Shown here in pieces: positions 24,932 through 32,982 of a DNA stretch of 64,000 nt. How positions within the stretch are numbered: position 1 is the first letter of the stretch; each line of letters begins with the position of its first letter. The stretch comes from Thermocatellispora tengchongensis. Its GTDB lineage: Bacteria > Actinomycetota > Actinomycetes > Streptosporangiales > Streptosporangiaceae. The notes beneath the pieces were generated by a model. That model was not told the DNA's origin. It did no database searches and worked only from the letters and a program-made list of their open reading frames with translations. The translations under genes and the position numbers were made by a program. Location of the stretch: contig NZ_JACHGN010000020.1 in NCBI RefSeq assembly GCF_014202315.1, forward strand, positions 124,001 through 188,000. Direction: 5' to 3'.

Positions 24932-25639
24932 ATGGAAGCCTGGGGGCGGGAACCCCTTCCCCTCGCCCAGCGGACCAGCGAGGGTGTGGCTCGCGTTCTT
25001 CGTTCCGAGATCTTCGCCGGCAAGCTGAGGGCCGGGGAGGCGCTGCCCGAGCGCGCCCTGGCCGCCCGGCTGCGGGTCAGCCGGACCCCGGTGCGGGAGG
25101 CCCTGTTCATACTGCAGAGCGAGGGCCTGGTCGAGCTGGTGCCCAACCGCGGGGCCTCGGTGCGCAGGATCACCGCCGACGATCTCACCGAGATCTACAG
25201 CATCCGCGGCCTGCTGGAGGGCCACGCGGCCGAGCTGGCGGCCGAGCGCTGCTCCGAGGAGCAGCTCGACGCGATGGAGGACGCGCAGATCCGGCTGCGC
25301 CGCATGGTGTCCCGCGGCTCCGCGGCCGACCAGGCCGCCGCCGACCTCGCCTTCCACACCGCCCTGAGCGAGGCCACCGGCAGCCCGCTGCTGACCAGCC
25401 TGTTGTCACAGGTGCTGGCCTTCACCGTCAGCTTCCGCGCCAACTACCGATACCCCGAGGCCCGCAGCCAGACCGCCCTCGCCGAGCACCAGGACATCTT
25501 CGAGGCCATCCGCTCCCGCGACGCCGCTCTCGCGGGCCGCCTGATGCGCGCCCACGTCGAGTCCTCCTGCCGGTTCGCGCTGGAGCAGTTCCACGCGGGC
25601 GACCAGGAGGAGACCGCCACCGACGCGGCCCTGCTGTAG
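24932..25639 (+). CDS. GntR-family regulator, FadR subfamily (FCD domain)
   Basis: A 235-residue regulator. The winged helix is at residues ~15-80 (VLRSEIFAGKLRAGEALPERALAARLRVSRTPVREALFILQSEGLVELVPNRGASVRR); the FCD domain shows its helical metal-binding pattern (DLAFHTALSEATGS, AEHQDIFEAI, MRAHVESS). The ATG at 24932 has AGGGAGACAC. It follows the Amt-fold gene by 140 bp in the same direction and probably controls both that gene and the divergent pyridine operon through the GGWATACC-type sites. Ligands of FCD domains are usually small carboxylic acids, so a pathway acid such as maleamate or fumarate could be the effector (inference). Confidence 0.85.
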   Translation: MEAWGREPLPLAQRTSEGVARVLRSEIFAGKLRAGEALPERALAARLRVSRTPVREALFILQSEGLVELVPNRGASVRRITADDLTEIYSIRGLLEGHAAELAAERCSEEQLDAMEDAQIRLRRMVSRGSAADQAAADLAFHTALSEATGSPLLTSLLSQVLAFTVSFRANYRYPEARSQTALAEHQDIFEAIRSRDAALAGRLMRAHVESSCRFALEQFHAGDQEETATDAALL

Positions 25640-25680
25640 CCGCCCGGCGAACGCGCCGGGTCCTCCTCGCCGATACCCCG

Positions 25681-25748
25681 TGACCCCGCCTGTTTCGTGA
25701 CCGCGCCTGTCACGTGACCGCGCCTGTCACGTGATCGCGCCGCGATGA
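25681..25748. repeat. 17-bp tandem repeat
   Basis: Units of 17 bp, TGACCGCGCCTGTCACG, occur exactly at 25698 and 25715, with a diverged copy before (25681) and a partial copy after (25732). It lies between the GntR gene and the acetoin operon. Function unknown; each unit contains TGAC..GTCA, so a protein-binding role is possible. Confidence 0.7.
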
Positions 25749-25771
25749 CACCGGGGCACGGTGCCGTCGCC

Positions 25772-25793
25772 CATCGCTATGCCGATGCAACCC
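25772..25793. promoter_or_regulatory. Operator-like site before the acetoin operon
   Basis: An inverted repeat CATCG-N6-CGATG followed by CAACCC. The same 22-bp word, 19 of 22 bases identical, lies at 31767-31788 in front of the GAF-domain regulator. Distance to the E1alpha start is 64 bp, right for a promoter-proximal activator or operator site. Confidence 0.6.
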
Positions 25794-25857
25794 GGACGAA
25801 CGTAGCGTCACGGGCACTTCGCTGTGGCTTCGGTCACGTTCCGCAAGGAGTATCGGC

Positions 25858-26853
25858 ATGAGGACGGACCTGCACGTGTCGGGAAGGGCTCTCGCCAAGG
25901 AGGACCTGCTTCGGCACTACCGCGTGATGCGCACCATCCGGGAATTCGAGGAGAGGCTGCACCTGGAGTTCGCGACCGGCGAGATCCCCGGATTCGTCCA
26001 CCTGTACGCGGGGGAGGAGGCCATCGCCGCCGGGTTCTGCGCGAACCTTCGCGACGACGACTACATCGCCAGCACCCATCGCGGCCACGGGCACGCCATC
26101 GCCAAGGGCTGCGACGTCAAGGGCATGATGGCCGAGATCTACGGCAAGGCCACCGGGATCTGCCACGGCAAGGGCGGGTCCATGCACATCGCCGACCTGG
26201 CGGTCGGCATGCTGGGCGCCAACGGTATCGTCGGCGGCGGCCCGCCCCTGGTCTGCGGCGTCGGGCTCAAGGCCAGGGTGACCGGCACCGACCAGGTGGC
26301 GGTCTCGTTCACCGGTGACGGGGGCTCCAACCAGGGCACGTTCCTGGAGAGCCTGAACCTGGCGGCGGTCTGGCGCCTGCCGGTCGTCTTCGTGGTGGAG
26401 AACAACGGCTACGCCGAGTCCACCGCGCCCCGGTTCCACCAGTCCGGGATCGACGTCGCCAAGCGGGCCGACGGCTTCGGCCTGCCCGGAGTGGTGGTGG
26501 ACGGGCACGACTTCTTCGCCGTGTACGAGGCGGCGCGGGAGGCGATCGAGCGGGCGCGCGCGGGCGGCGGGCCGTCGCTGATCGAGTGCAAGGTCCTGCG
26601 GTACTACGGGCACTTCGAGGGCGACCAGCAGTCCTACCGGGAGCCGGGCGAGGTCGAGAACGCCCGCGCGACCAAGGACTGCCTGCTGCTGTTCGAGCGG
26701 AGCACGGTGAACGCGGGGATCGTCGGCGAGGACGAGCTGCGGGCGATCGACAAGCAGGTGCTCGCGCTGATCGACGAGGCGGTCGCCGAGGCCAAGCAGG
26801 CGCCCGATCCCGTCCCCGCCGACCTTCTGACCGACGTCTACGTCTCGTACTGA
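25858..26853 (+). CDS. acoA: Acetoin dehydrogenase E1 alpha subunit
   Basis: A 331-residue thiamine-diphosphate E1 alpha subunit. The TPP/Mg motif is GDGGSNQGTFLESLNLAAVWRLPVVFVVENNGYAES (GDG..NN). Upstream lie the typical HLYAGEEAIAAGFCANL and STHRGHGHAIAKGCD segments. It decarboxylates acetoin (or a related 2-oxo compound) and passes the two-carbon unit to E2. The assignment as acetoin rather than pyruvate or branched-chain dehydrogenase rests on the E2 with fused hydrolase, the butanediol-type dehydrogenase and the GAF regulator next door. The ATG at 25858 has AAGGAG. E1 beta follows 12 bp later. Confidence 0.88.
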   Translation: MRTDLHVSGRALAKEDLLRHYRVMRTIREFEERLHLEFATGEIPGFVHLYAGEEAIAAGFCANLRDDDYIASTHRGHGHAIAKGCDVKGMMAEIYGKATGICHGKGGSMHIADLAVGMLGANGIVGGGPPLVCGVGLKARVTGTDQVAVSFTGDGGSNQGTFLESLNLAAVWRLPVVFVVENNGYAESTAPRFHQSGIDVAKRADGFGLPGVVVDGHDFFAVYEAAREAIERARAGGGPSLIECKVLRYYGHFEGDQQSYREPGEVENARATKDCLLLFERSTVNAGIVGEDELRAIDKQVLALIDEAVAEAKQAPDPVPADLLTDVYVSY

Positions 26854-26865
26854 CCGGAGGACCCG

Positions 26866-27882
26866 ATGGCACGCACCATCTCATACCAGCAGGCGATCAA
26901 CGAGGCGCTCGCGCAGGAGATGCGCCGCGACCCGGCCGTCGTCGTGTTCGGCGAGGACGTCGCCGGCGGCATGGGCACCGAGCAGGACAAGGACGCCTGG
27001 GGCGGCGTGCTCGGCGTCACCAAGGGGCTGTGGCCGGAGTTCCCCGACCGCGTCCTGGACACGCCGATCAGCGAGTCCGCCTACATCGGGGCGGCGGCGG
27101 GAGCGGCCTCGGCCGGGCTGCGGCCGGTCGCGGAGCTGATGTTCGTCGACTTCATGGGCGTGTGCTTCGACCAGATCTTCAACCAGGCCGCGAAGTTCAA
27201 GTACATGTTCGGCGGCAAGGCGAAGACCCCCATGGTGATCCGCACCATGTACGGGGCGGGCATCCGCGCCGCCTCGCAGCACTCGCAGACCCTGTACCCG
27301 CTGTTCACGCACATCCCGGGGCTCAAGGTCGTCGTCCCCGCCACTCCTTACGACGCCAAAGGGCTGCTGATCCAGGCGATCCGCGACGACGACCCGGTGA
27401 TCTTCTTCGAGCACAAGGTCCTCTACACGCTGCAGGGCGAGGTGCCCGAGGAGGCGTACACGATCCCGTTCGGGGAGGCGGAGATCGTCCGCGAGGGCGA
27501 CGACGTCACCATCGTGGCCCTGGGGCGCATGGTGCACATGGCGGCGCAGGCCGCCGACACGCTGGCGGCCGAAGGCGTGGGCTGCGAGGTGATCGACCCG
27601 CGCACCACCTCGCCGCTGGACGAGGAGACGATCCTGGAGAGCGTCGAGCGCACCGGCCGGCTGGTGGTCGTGGACGAGTCCGGCCCGCGCTGCGGCATGG
27701 CGGCCGACATCGCCTCGCTCGTCGCCACCCGGGCCTTCGGCGCGCTGCGCGCCCCGATCCGCACCGTGACGCCGCCGCACACCCCGGTGCCGTTCAGCCC
27801 GGTCCTGGAGGACGCGTACGTCCCCGGCGCCGCCCGCGTGGCCGAGGCCGTCCGCTCGATCGCCGTGAAGGAGTCCGTGTGA
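26866..27882 (+). CDS. acoB: Acetoin dehydrogenase E1 beta subunit
   Basis: A 338-residue E1 beta subunit with the transketolase pyrimidine-binding domain (ISYQQAINEALAQEMRRDPAVVVFGEDVAGGMGTEQ) and C-terminal transketolase domain (EVIDPRTTSPLDEETILESVERTGRLVVVDE). It pairs with the alpha subunit to form the alpha2beta2 E1. Length is standard. The stop overlaps the GTG of the E2 gene (GTGA), so translation is coupled. Start ATG at 26866 with GGAGG. Confidence 0.9.
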   Translation: MARTISYQQAINEALAQEMRRDPAVVVFGEDVAGGMGTEQDKDAWGGVLGVTKGLWPEFPDRVLDTPISESAYIGAAAGAASAGLRPVAELMFVDFMGVCFDQIFNQAAKFKYMFGGKAKTPMVIRTMYGAGIRAASQHSQTLYPLFTHIPGLKVVVPATPYDAKGLLIQAIRDDDPVIFFEHKVLYTLQGEVPEEAYTIPFGEAEIVREGDDVTIVALGRMVHMAAQAADTLAAEGVGCEVIDPRTTSPLDEETILESVERTGRLVVVDESGPRCGMAADIASLVATRAFGALRAPIRTVTPPHTPVPFSPVLEDAYVPGAARVAEAVRSIAVKESV

Positions 27883-28997
27883 CCGAGATCCACCCCGTGG
27901 GCATGCCCAAGTGGGGGCTGTCCATGACCAAGGGCCAGATCATCGACTGGATCGCCGAGGTGGGCGACGAGATCGCCGCCGGTGACGACCTCGTGGAGAT
28001 CGAGACCGAGAAGATCAACGGGGTGCTGGAGTCGCCGGTGGGCGGGGTGCTGCGGCGCCGCCTGGTCGAGAAGGGCTCCTGGGTGCCGGTCAGCGGGCTG
28101 GTCGCCGTCATCGCGGACCCGTCGGTGCCGGAGGAGGAGATCGACCGGTTCGTCGAGGAGTACCGGGCGTCCTGGGTCCCGGAGGAGGAGGGCGAGGAGC
28201 CCGCCGAGGCCGGTCCGGAGACCGTCGAGGTGGGCGGCCGCACCATCTCCTACGTCCGGCAGGGCGAGAGCGGCGATGCGGTCGTGCTGCTGCACGGCTT
28301 CGGCGGCGACCTCGGCAACTGGCTGTTCACCATGCCCGCCCTGGCGGAACGGCACCGCGTCTACGCGCTCGACCTGCCCGGACACGGCGGGTCCGACAAG
28401 AGCGTGGAACCCGGCGACCTGAACTCGCTGGCGCGCACGCTGCTCGGCTTCCTCGCGGTGCACGGGATCGACCGGGCCCACCTGGTCGGGCACTCCATGG
28501 GCGGCCTGGTGGCGATGGCGGCGGCGCTGCGCGATCCGCGGTGCGTCGCCTCGCTCGCCCTGATCGCGACCGCGGGCTTCGGCACGGAGATGAACGCCGC
28601 CTACATCGACGGCTTCGTCCGCGCCACCGGCCGGCGCGACCTCACGCCGGTGCTGCGGCTGCTGTTCGCCGATCCGGACGCGGTCACCCGCCGGCTCGTG
28701 GACGACGTGCTGAAGTACAAGCGGCTCGACGGGGTGGACGCGGCGCTGCGGCTGCTGGCCGGCGAGCTGTTCCCCGGCGGCGCGCAACGGCACGTGCCGG
28801 TGGACGAGGTGGCGCGGCTGGAGATCCCGACCCTGGTCCTGTGGGGCGACCGCGACCAGATCATCCCGCCGTCGCACGCGTCCCGCGCCCCCGCGCACGC
28901 CCGGATCGACCTGATCGAGGGCGCCGGTCACTCCCCCCACATCGAAAAGCCCGCCGACGTCAACCGCCTGCTCGCGAGTTTCCTGGCCGGCGAGTGA
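27879..28997 (+). CDS. acoC: Acetoin dehydrogenase E2: lipoyl domain fused to alpha/beta hydrolase
   Basis: A 372-residue protein. Residues 1-80 are a lipoyl domain (MPKWGLSMTKGQIIDWIAEVGDEI..) with the lipoylated Lys in EIETEKINGV. After an acidic linker (~90-115) an alpha/beta hydrolase begins, with nucleophile elbow GHSMGGLV, oxyanion segment LLHGFGGDLGNW, acid in LWGDRDQIIPP and His in GAGHSPHIEKP. This lipoyl-hydrolase fusion, without the usual acyltransferase core, is the known AcoC architecture and is the best evidence that the operon uses acetoin. The start is a GTG at 27879 overlapping the E1 beta stop. Confidence 0.88.
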   Translation: MTEIHPVGMPKWGLSMTKGQIIDWIAEVGDEIAAGDDLVEIETEKINGVLESPVGGVLRRRLVEKGSWVPVSGLVAVIADPSVPEEEIDRFVEEYRASWVPEEEGEEPAEAGPETVEVGGRTISYVRQGESGDAVVLLHGFGGDLGNWLFTMPALAERHRVYALDLPGHGGSDKSVEPGDLNSLARTLLGFLAVHGIDRAHLVGHSMGGLVAMAAALRDPRCVASLALIATAGFGTEMNAAYIDGFVRATGRRDLTPVLRLLFADPDAVTRRLVDDVLKYKRLDGVDAALRLLAGELFPGGAQRHVPVDEVARLEIPTLVLWGDRDQIIPPSHASRAPAHARIDLIEGAGHSPHIEKPADVNRLLASFLAGE

Positions 28998-29022
28998 CGT
29001 CGCCGAGAGGAGGAGGATCACG

Positions 29023-30078
29023 ATGAGAGCCGCCAGGTTCCACGGCCGGGGGGACATCCGCGTCGAGGAGGTCCCCGAACCGCGGGTCCGGCCCGGGACG
29101 GTGAAGATACGCGTCGAGTGGTGCGGCATCTGCGGCACCGACCTGCACGAGTTCCTCGAAGGACCGATCTTCGTCCCGGCGCCTGGCAGCCCGCACCCGC
29201 TGACCGGCGAGGAGCCGCCGGTCGTCATGGGGCACGAGTTCGCCGGCGTCGTCACGGAGACCGGGCCCGGGGTCACCGGCCTGGCCGAGGGCGACCGGGT
29301 GGCGGTGGAGCCCTACCACACGTGCGGGAAGTGCCCGGCGTGCCTGGCGGGCCGGTACAACGTCTGCCACCACCTCGGCTTCATCGGGCTCTCGGGCGGG
29401 GGTGGCGGGTTCGCCGAGTACTGCGTGGTGGACGCCCTCAGGGCGCACCCGCTCGGCGACATCCCCACCCATCTGGGCGCGCTCGTCGAACCGCTCGCCG
29501 TCGGCCGCCACGCGGTGCGGATGTCGGGCGTACGGGCCGGGCAGAGCGCCGTCGTGTTCGGCGCGGGACCGATCGGGCTGGTGACCACGGCCTGCCTGCG
29601 CGCGGCCGGGGCCGGTCCCATCGTCGTCGTCGAGCCCGCGGCGGCGCGCAAGGCCAAGGCGCCCGCCGCGGGGGCGGACGTCGTACTGGACCCGGCCGAG
29701 ACCGCCGTGCCCGAGGCGGTCGCCGACCTGACCGGCGGCGCGGGCGCGGACGTGGCGTTCGAGTGCGCCGGCATCGACAGCGTGCTCGCCCAGGCGATCA
29801 CGTCGGTACGGGCCGGCGGCACGGTGGTGAACGTCGCCATCTGGGGGCGCCCGGCGGCGGTCCAGATGAACGACCTGGTGATGAAGGAGGTGAACGTGCT
29901 CGGGGTGCTCGCCTACTGCGACGACCACCCCGACACGATCCGGCTGCTCGCCGACGGGAAGATCGACGCCGAGCGGTTCATCACCGGCCGCGTCCGGCTG
30001 GAGGACATCGTAGAGCGGGGCTTCCGCGAGCTGATCGGCAACAAGGACGAGCACGTGAAGATCCTCGTCCGGCCGTAG
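29023..30078 (+). CDS. Zinc-dependent 2,3-butanediol dehydrogenase-like protein
   Basis: A 351-residue medium-chain dehydrogenase. The catalytic zinc ligands are in VEWCGICGTDLHEF and GHEFAGVV, the structural zinc cysteines in CGKCPACLAGRYNVC, and the NAD fold in AVVFGAGPIGLVTTACLRAAGAGPIVVVE. The HEFLEGPIFVPAPGSPHPLTGEEPPVVMGHEF insertion is characteristic of (R,R)-butanediol dehydrogenase, which interconverts 2,3-butanediol and acetoin. It directly follows the acetoin dehydrogenase genes (25 bp gap, GAGAGGAGGA site), so the operon would allow growth on butanediol via acetoin. It converges with the regulator gene, with 24 bp between stops. Confidence 0.87.
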   Translation: MRAARFHGRGDIRVEEVPEPRVRPGTVKIRVEWCGICGTDLHEFLEGPIFVPAPGSPHPLTGEEPPVVMGHEFAGVVTETGPGVTGLAEGDRVAVEPYHTCGKCPACLAGRYNVCHHLGFIGLSGGGGGFAEYCVVDALRAHPLGDIPTHLGALVEPLAVGRHAVRMSGVRAGQSAVVFGAGPIGLVTTACLRAAGAGPIVVVEPAAARKAKAPAAGADVVLDPAETAVPEAVADLTGGAGADVAFECAGIDSVLAQAITSVRAGGTVVNVAIWGRPAAVQMNDLVMKEVNVLGVLAYCDDHPDTIRLLADGKIDAERFITGRVRLEDIVERGFRELIGNKDEHVKILVRP

Positions 30079-30102
30079 CCGGCCTCGTCCGGCCCTGGCC
30101 GG

Positions 30103-31680
30103 TCAGGGGAGGCGGCGGACGCGCGGCGGGACGGCGCGGGGCCCGGCCTGGGCGCGGCGCAGCCGCAGCAGGCGGGCCTCGTGCTCGGCCTGGGCCGACA
30201 GCCGGTCGTGCCGGGCGATGAGCGCGGCCCGGCGCGGGTCGGCCTGCGGCAGCCGCGACAGCAGCCGCGACAGCGCCTCCAGGTCCTCCCGGCCGTCCTT
30301 CAGCTCCGTCCACCGCAGCAGGGCCGCCGGGTCGCCCCGGTCGATGACCGCCCGCCGCACCGCGGCCGTCAGCTCCTCCCGCTCGGCGCGGACCGCGGGC
30401 GCGTCCGACATCGGCAGCAGGGCGCCGCGGTACGCGGCCATCACCTCCGTGACCCGGCCCTCGTCGAGCAGGCGGCGGACGGTGACGAAGTCCGCCTCGA
30501 CGTCCGCCGCCAGCCGGTACGGCTTGGCCTCGACCAGGCCGCCGAGCAGCCCGCGCAGCCGGTGCATCTCCGCGCGTACCGTCACCGGGTTGCCGGCGTC
30601 GCCGTACAGGTGGGCGGCGAGCTGGTCGGCGGTGAGCCCGCGCGGATACAGCGCCAGCATCGTCAGCAGCTCGGCGTGCCGCAGCGTCAGCGGCCGGGAC
30701 CGCCCGGCGAACACGGCCGTCGGCGGGCCGTCGCCCAGGAAGGCGAGCGTCAGGGCGGGCCGGTACCCCCGCGGACGCCCCGGCTCCGCCGGGCGCACCA
30801 GGAAACCGCCCGGGACGGGCTCGGCGACCGCGAGATCACCGGTGGGCAGCAGGCATTCCCCGCCTTCCTCGGGAACGGCCAGGCGGCCGTCGATCCACCC
30901 GGCCGGCGACGTGGCGAGGACCCGTCCCGACGGGCTCAGCAGCGCGCCCGGCGCGCCGCCCAGCCGGTCGAGGTGGGGCATGTTCCGCCGGCGCAGCCCT
31001 TCGTCCCGGGCGAGCATGCGGATGCGCAGGTGCTCCTCGGCGAGCCGGGCCGCGCCGGTGACGAGCGTGGACGTGGCCGGGTGGATCGTCTGGAACGGCC
31101 CGCTGACGTCCACCACGCCGAGCAGGGCGTCGGTCTCGGGGTCGCGGATGGGCGCCGCCGCGCACGTCCAGACGTGCTGACCGCTGGCGTAGTGCTCGTG
31201 GGCGTAGATCTGGACGGGCCCGCCGATCGCCAGCGCGGTCCCGATCGCGTTGGTCCCCACGGTGTCCTCGGTCCACGTCACGCCCTCGACGAACTGGAAG
31301 CGGTCGGCCAGCTTCCGCACCTCTCGCTGCCCGTCCATCCACAGCACGTGGCCCTCGGCGTCCGTGATCACCATGACGTGCAGGGACTCCTCGGCGACGC
31401 ACAGGAGCGTGGAACGCAGCAGCGGGAGCACCTGGGCGAGCGGGTGGGCGGCCCGTATCTCCAGAACCGTCTTGGGATCGACCAGGCTCAGCGACTGCTG
31501 CCGGTCGGGGTCGAGCCCGGCGCGCAGGCACCGCAACCAGGACTCGGAGACCACGGACCGGGGGACCGCGGGCGCCCGGTCCCCGCTGAGGACGGCGTGC
31601 CGGACCTCGGCCAGGAGGGGGGCGAAACCCGCGGTGTCGGTCGCGATCTGGGTGGTGGACAACTGCTGGCCGGCGTCCAT
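30103..31680 (-). CDS. GAF-domain regulator with C-terminal winged helix (AcoR-like, no sigma54 module)
   Basis: A 525-residue regulator. The N-terminal region matches AcoR: ESWLRCLRAGLDPDR, HVMVITDAEGHVLWMDG and the GAF domain with GVTWTEDTVGTNAIGTALAIGGPVQIYAHEHY and AAPIRDPETDALLGVVDVSG. Instead of an AAA+ sigma54-interaction domain and Fis helix, the C-terminus carries a winged-helix-like segment (LTLRHAELLTMLALYPRGLTADQLAAHLYGDAGNPVTVRAEMHRLRGLLGG). The ATG at 31680 follows GGGGAGG; an in-frame GTG lies six bases upstream. It likely senses acetoin or butanediol and acts through the 22-bp site found before its own gene and before the acetoin operon. Confidence 0.85.
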   Translation of the reverse strand: MDAGQQLSTTQIATDTAGFAPLLAEVRHAVLSGDRAPAVPRSVVSESWLRCLRAGLDPDRQQSLSLVDPKTVLEIRAAHPLAQVLPLLRSTLLCVAEESLHVMVITDAEGHVLWMDGQREVRKLADRFQFVEGVTWTEDTVGTNAIGTALAIGGPVQIYAHEHYASGQHVWTCAAAPIRDPETDALLGVVDVSGPFQTIHPATSTLVTGAARLAEEHLRIRMLARDEGLRRRNMPHLDRLGGAPGALLSPSGRVLATSPAGWIDGRLAVPEEGGECLLPTGDLAVAEPVPGGFLVRPAEPGRPRGYRPALTLAFLGDGPPTAVFAGRSRPLTLRHAELLTMLALYPRGLTADQLAAHLYGDAGNPVTVRAEMHRLRGLLGGLVEAKPYRLAADVEADFVTVRRLLDEGRVTEVMAAYRGALLPMSDAPAVRAEREELTAAVRRAVIDRGDPAALLRWTELKDGREDLEALSRLLSRLPQADPRRAALIARHDRLSAQAEHEARLLRLRRAQAGPRAVPPRVRRLP

Positions 31681-31766
31681 CGGCACCTCCCCACGTGAAT
31701 ACGGTCGAAGCAGGGCGCGCGCGCCCGATCAGTCGATGATGGATGCCCGTAACGTCCCGGACAAGG

Positions 31767-31788
31767 CATCGCAACTCCGATGCAACCC
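31767..31788. promoter_or_regulatory. Operator-like site before the GAF regulator
   Basis: A CATCG-N6-CGATG inverted repeat followed by CAACCC, matching 19 of 22 bases of the site at 25772-25793 in front of the acetoin operon. At this copy the arms extend to GCATCG/CGATGC. It lies ~90 bp upstream of the regulator start, consistent with autoregulation. Confidence 0.6.
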
Positions 31789-31866
31789 TTACGGGCTTAC
31801 CCAACTGCCATGACCGTTACCGTCAGGGGCGGATCGGACTGGGCGCCGGCTCTCGGCGGGAGGGGA

Positions 31867-32922
31867 TCAGGCGGATGCGCGGACGACCAGGGCGGGCTCG
31901 AAGATGACCGAGGTCGGCGGGCGCCCCGGCTGGTCGATGTGCTCCAGCAGGAGGCGGGCCATCTCGGCGGCCATGTCCTCCACCGGATGGCGGACCGTGG
32001 TGAGCGGAGGGCGGCAGGCCGTCGCGGCGCTGCTGTCGTCGAAGCCGACCACGGCGACGTCGCCCGGCACCGCCCGGCCGTGGTGCCGCAGCACCAGCAG
32101 GGCCCCCTGGGCCATCAGATCGTTGGCCACGAAGACGCCGTCGAGATCGGGATGCTCGGCCAGCAGGCGCTCCATGGCCGCCTCGCCGCTGTGGTAGGTG
32201 AAGCCGCCCTCGGCGCAGGGGATGTACGGGTGGCCGTGCGCGGCCATCGCGTCCTGGAAACCGGCCAGGCGGGCCTGGCTGGCGGGCACGTCCAGCGGGC
32301 CGGAGATCGTCGCGATCCTGCGGCGCCCCTGGGCGACGAGGTGGTCGGCGGCCAGCTTCGCGCCGGCTCGGTGATCGACGTCCACGTAGCTGATCGGGAT
32401 CGCCCGCGCGGGCCTGGCGAACAGCACGGCCGGCAGTTTCGCCTCGGCGAGGAGCGCCGGGAGCGGGTCCTCGGCGTGGGTCGAGACCAGGAGCGCGCCG
32501 TCGGCGTCGCCCTGCCGCAGGTAGGTGAGCACCTGCGCCCGGGTCTCGGCGGTCTCGGCGAACATCAGGACCGGATGGATGCCCCGGGGACGCAGGAAGC
32601 CCACGATGCCGCCGGCGACCCGGCCGAAGAAGGGGTCGGTGAACACCTGGCTGGGGAAGGGATCGTCCTGGCTCCCGCCGCCCGCGCCGGAGACGACCAG
32701 GGCGACGGTCCCGGTGCGGCGCGTGACCAGTGAGCGGGCCGCCCGGTTGGGGACGTAGCCGGTGGCGGCGATGGCCCGCCTGACCGTCTCCTGGATCGCG
32801 GGATCCACGTTGCGGATGCCGTTGATCACCCGGGAGACGGTGGCGCGGGAGACCCCCGCCGCCCGGGCCACGTCCTCCAGAGTGGGCGATGATCCCGATG
32901 ACGGCGGGAGACCTTGCCTCAT
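31867..32922 (-). CDS. LacI-family repressor of the beta-1,3-glucan regulon
   Basis: A 351-residue LacI/GalR regulator. The helix-turn-helix and hinge are complete (TLEDVARAAGVSRATVSRVINGIRNVDPAIQETVRRAIAATGYVPNRAARSL), followed by a periplasmic-binding-protein-like sugar domain (DGVFVANDLMAQGALLVLRHHGRAVPGDVAVVGFDD). The ATG at 32922 is preferred over an upstream alternative start at 32940. The palindrome GGAGAGCGCTCTCC, typical of LacI-family operators, lies at 32946-32959 directly upstream (autoregulation) and recurs before GH3 and between the divergent DUF1996 and GH16 genes. The inducer is probably a short beta-1,3-gluco-oligosaccharide (inference from the target enzymes). Confidence 0.9.
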   Translation of the reverse strand: MRQGLPPSSGSSPTLEDVARAAGVSRATVSRVINGIRNVDPAIQETVRRAIAATGYVPNRAARSLVTRRTGTVALVVSGAGGGSQDDPFPSQVFTDPFFGRVAGGIVGFLRPRGIHPVLMFAETAETRAQVLTYLRQGDADGALLVSTHAEDPLPALLAEAKLPAVLFARPARAIPISYVDVDHRAGAKLAADHLVAQGRRRIATISGPLDVPASQARLAGFQDAMAAHGHPYIPCAEGGFTYHSGEAAMERLLAEHPDLDGVFVANDLMAQGALLVLRHHGRAVPGDVAVVGFDDSSAATACRPPLTTVRHPVEDMAAEMARLLLEHIDQPGRPPTSVIFEPALVVRASA

Positions 32923-32945
32923 TGCGCCTTTATAGCACATCGACC

Positions 32946-32959
32946 GGAGAGCGCTCTCC
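32946..32959. promoter_or_regulatory. LacI operator, copy 1 (lacI autoregulation)
   Basis: Perfect 14-bp palindrome GGAGAGCGCTCTCC, 23 bp upstream of the LacI start and just after the GH3 stop. Identical to three other copies in the window. Confidence 0.85.
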
Positions 32960-32982
32960 CGCAGGTCGGCGCGCCGATCGCT

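Noticed and set aside
30079-30102. Possible terminator between the butanediol dehydrogenase and the GAF regulator
   Set aside because: Only short, imperfect CCGGCC-type repeats; not strong enough to call.
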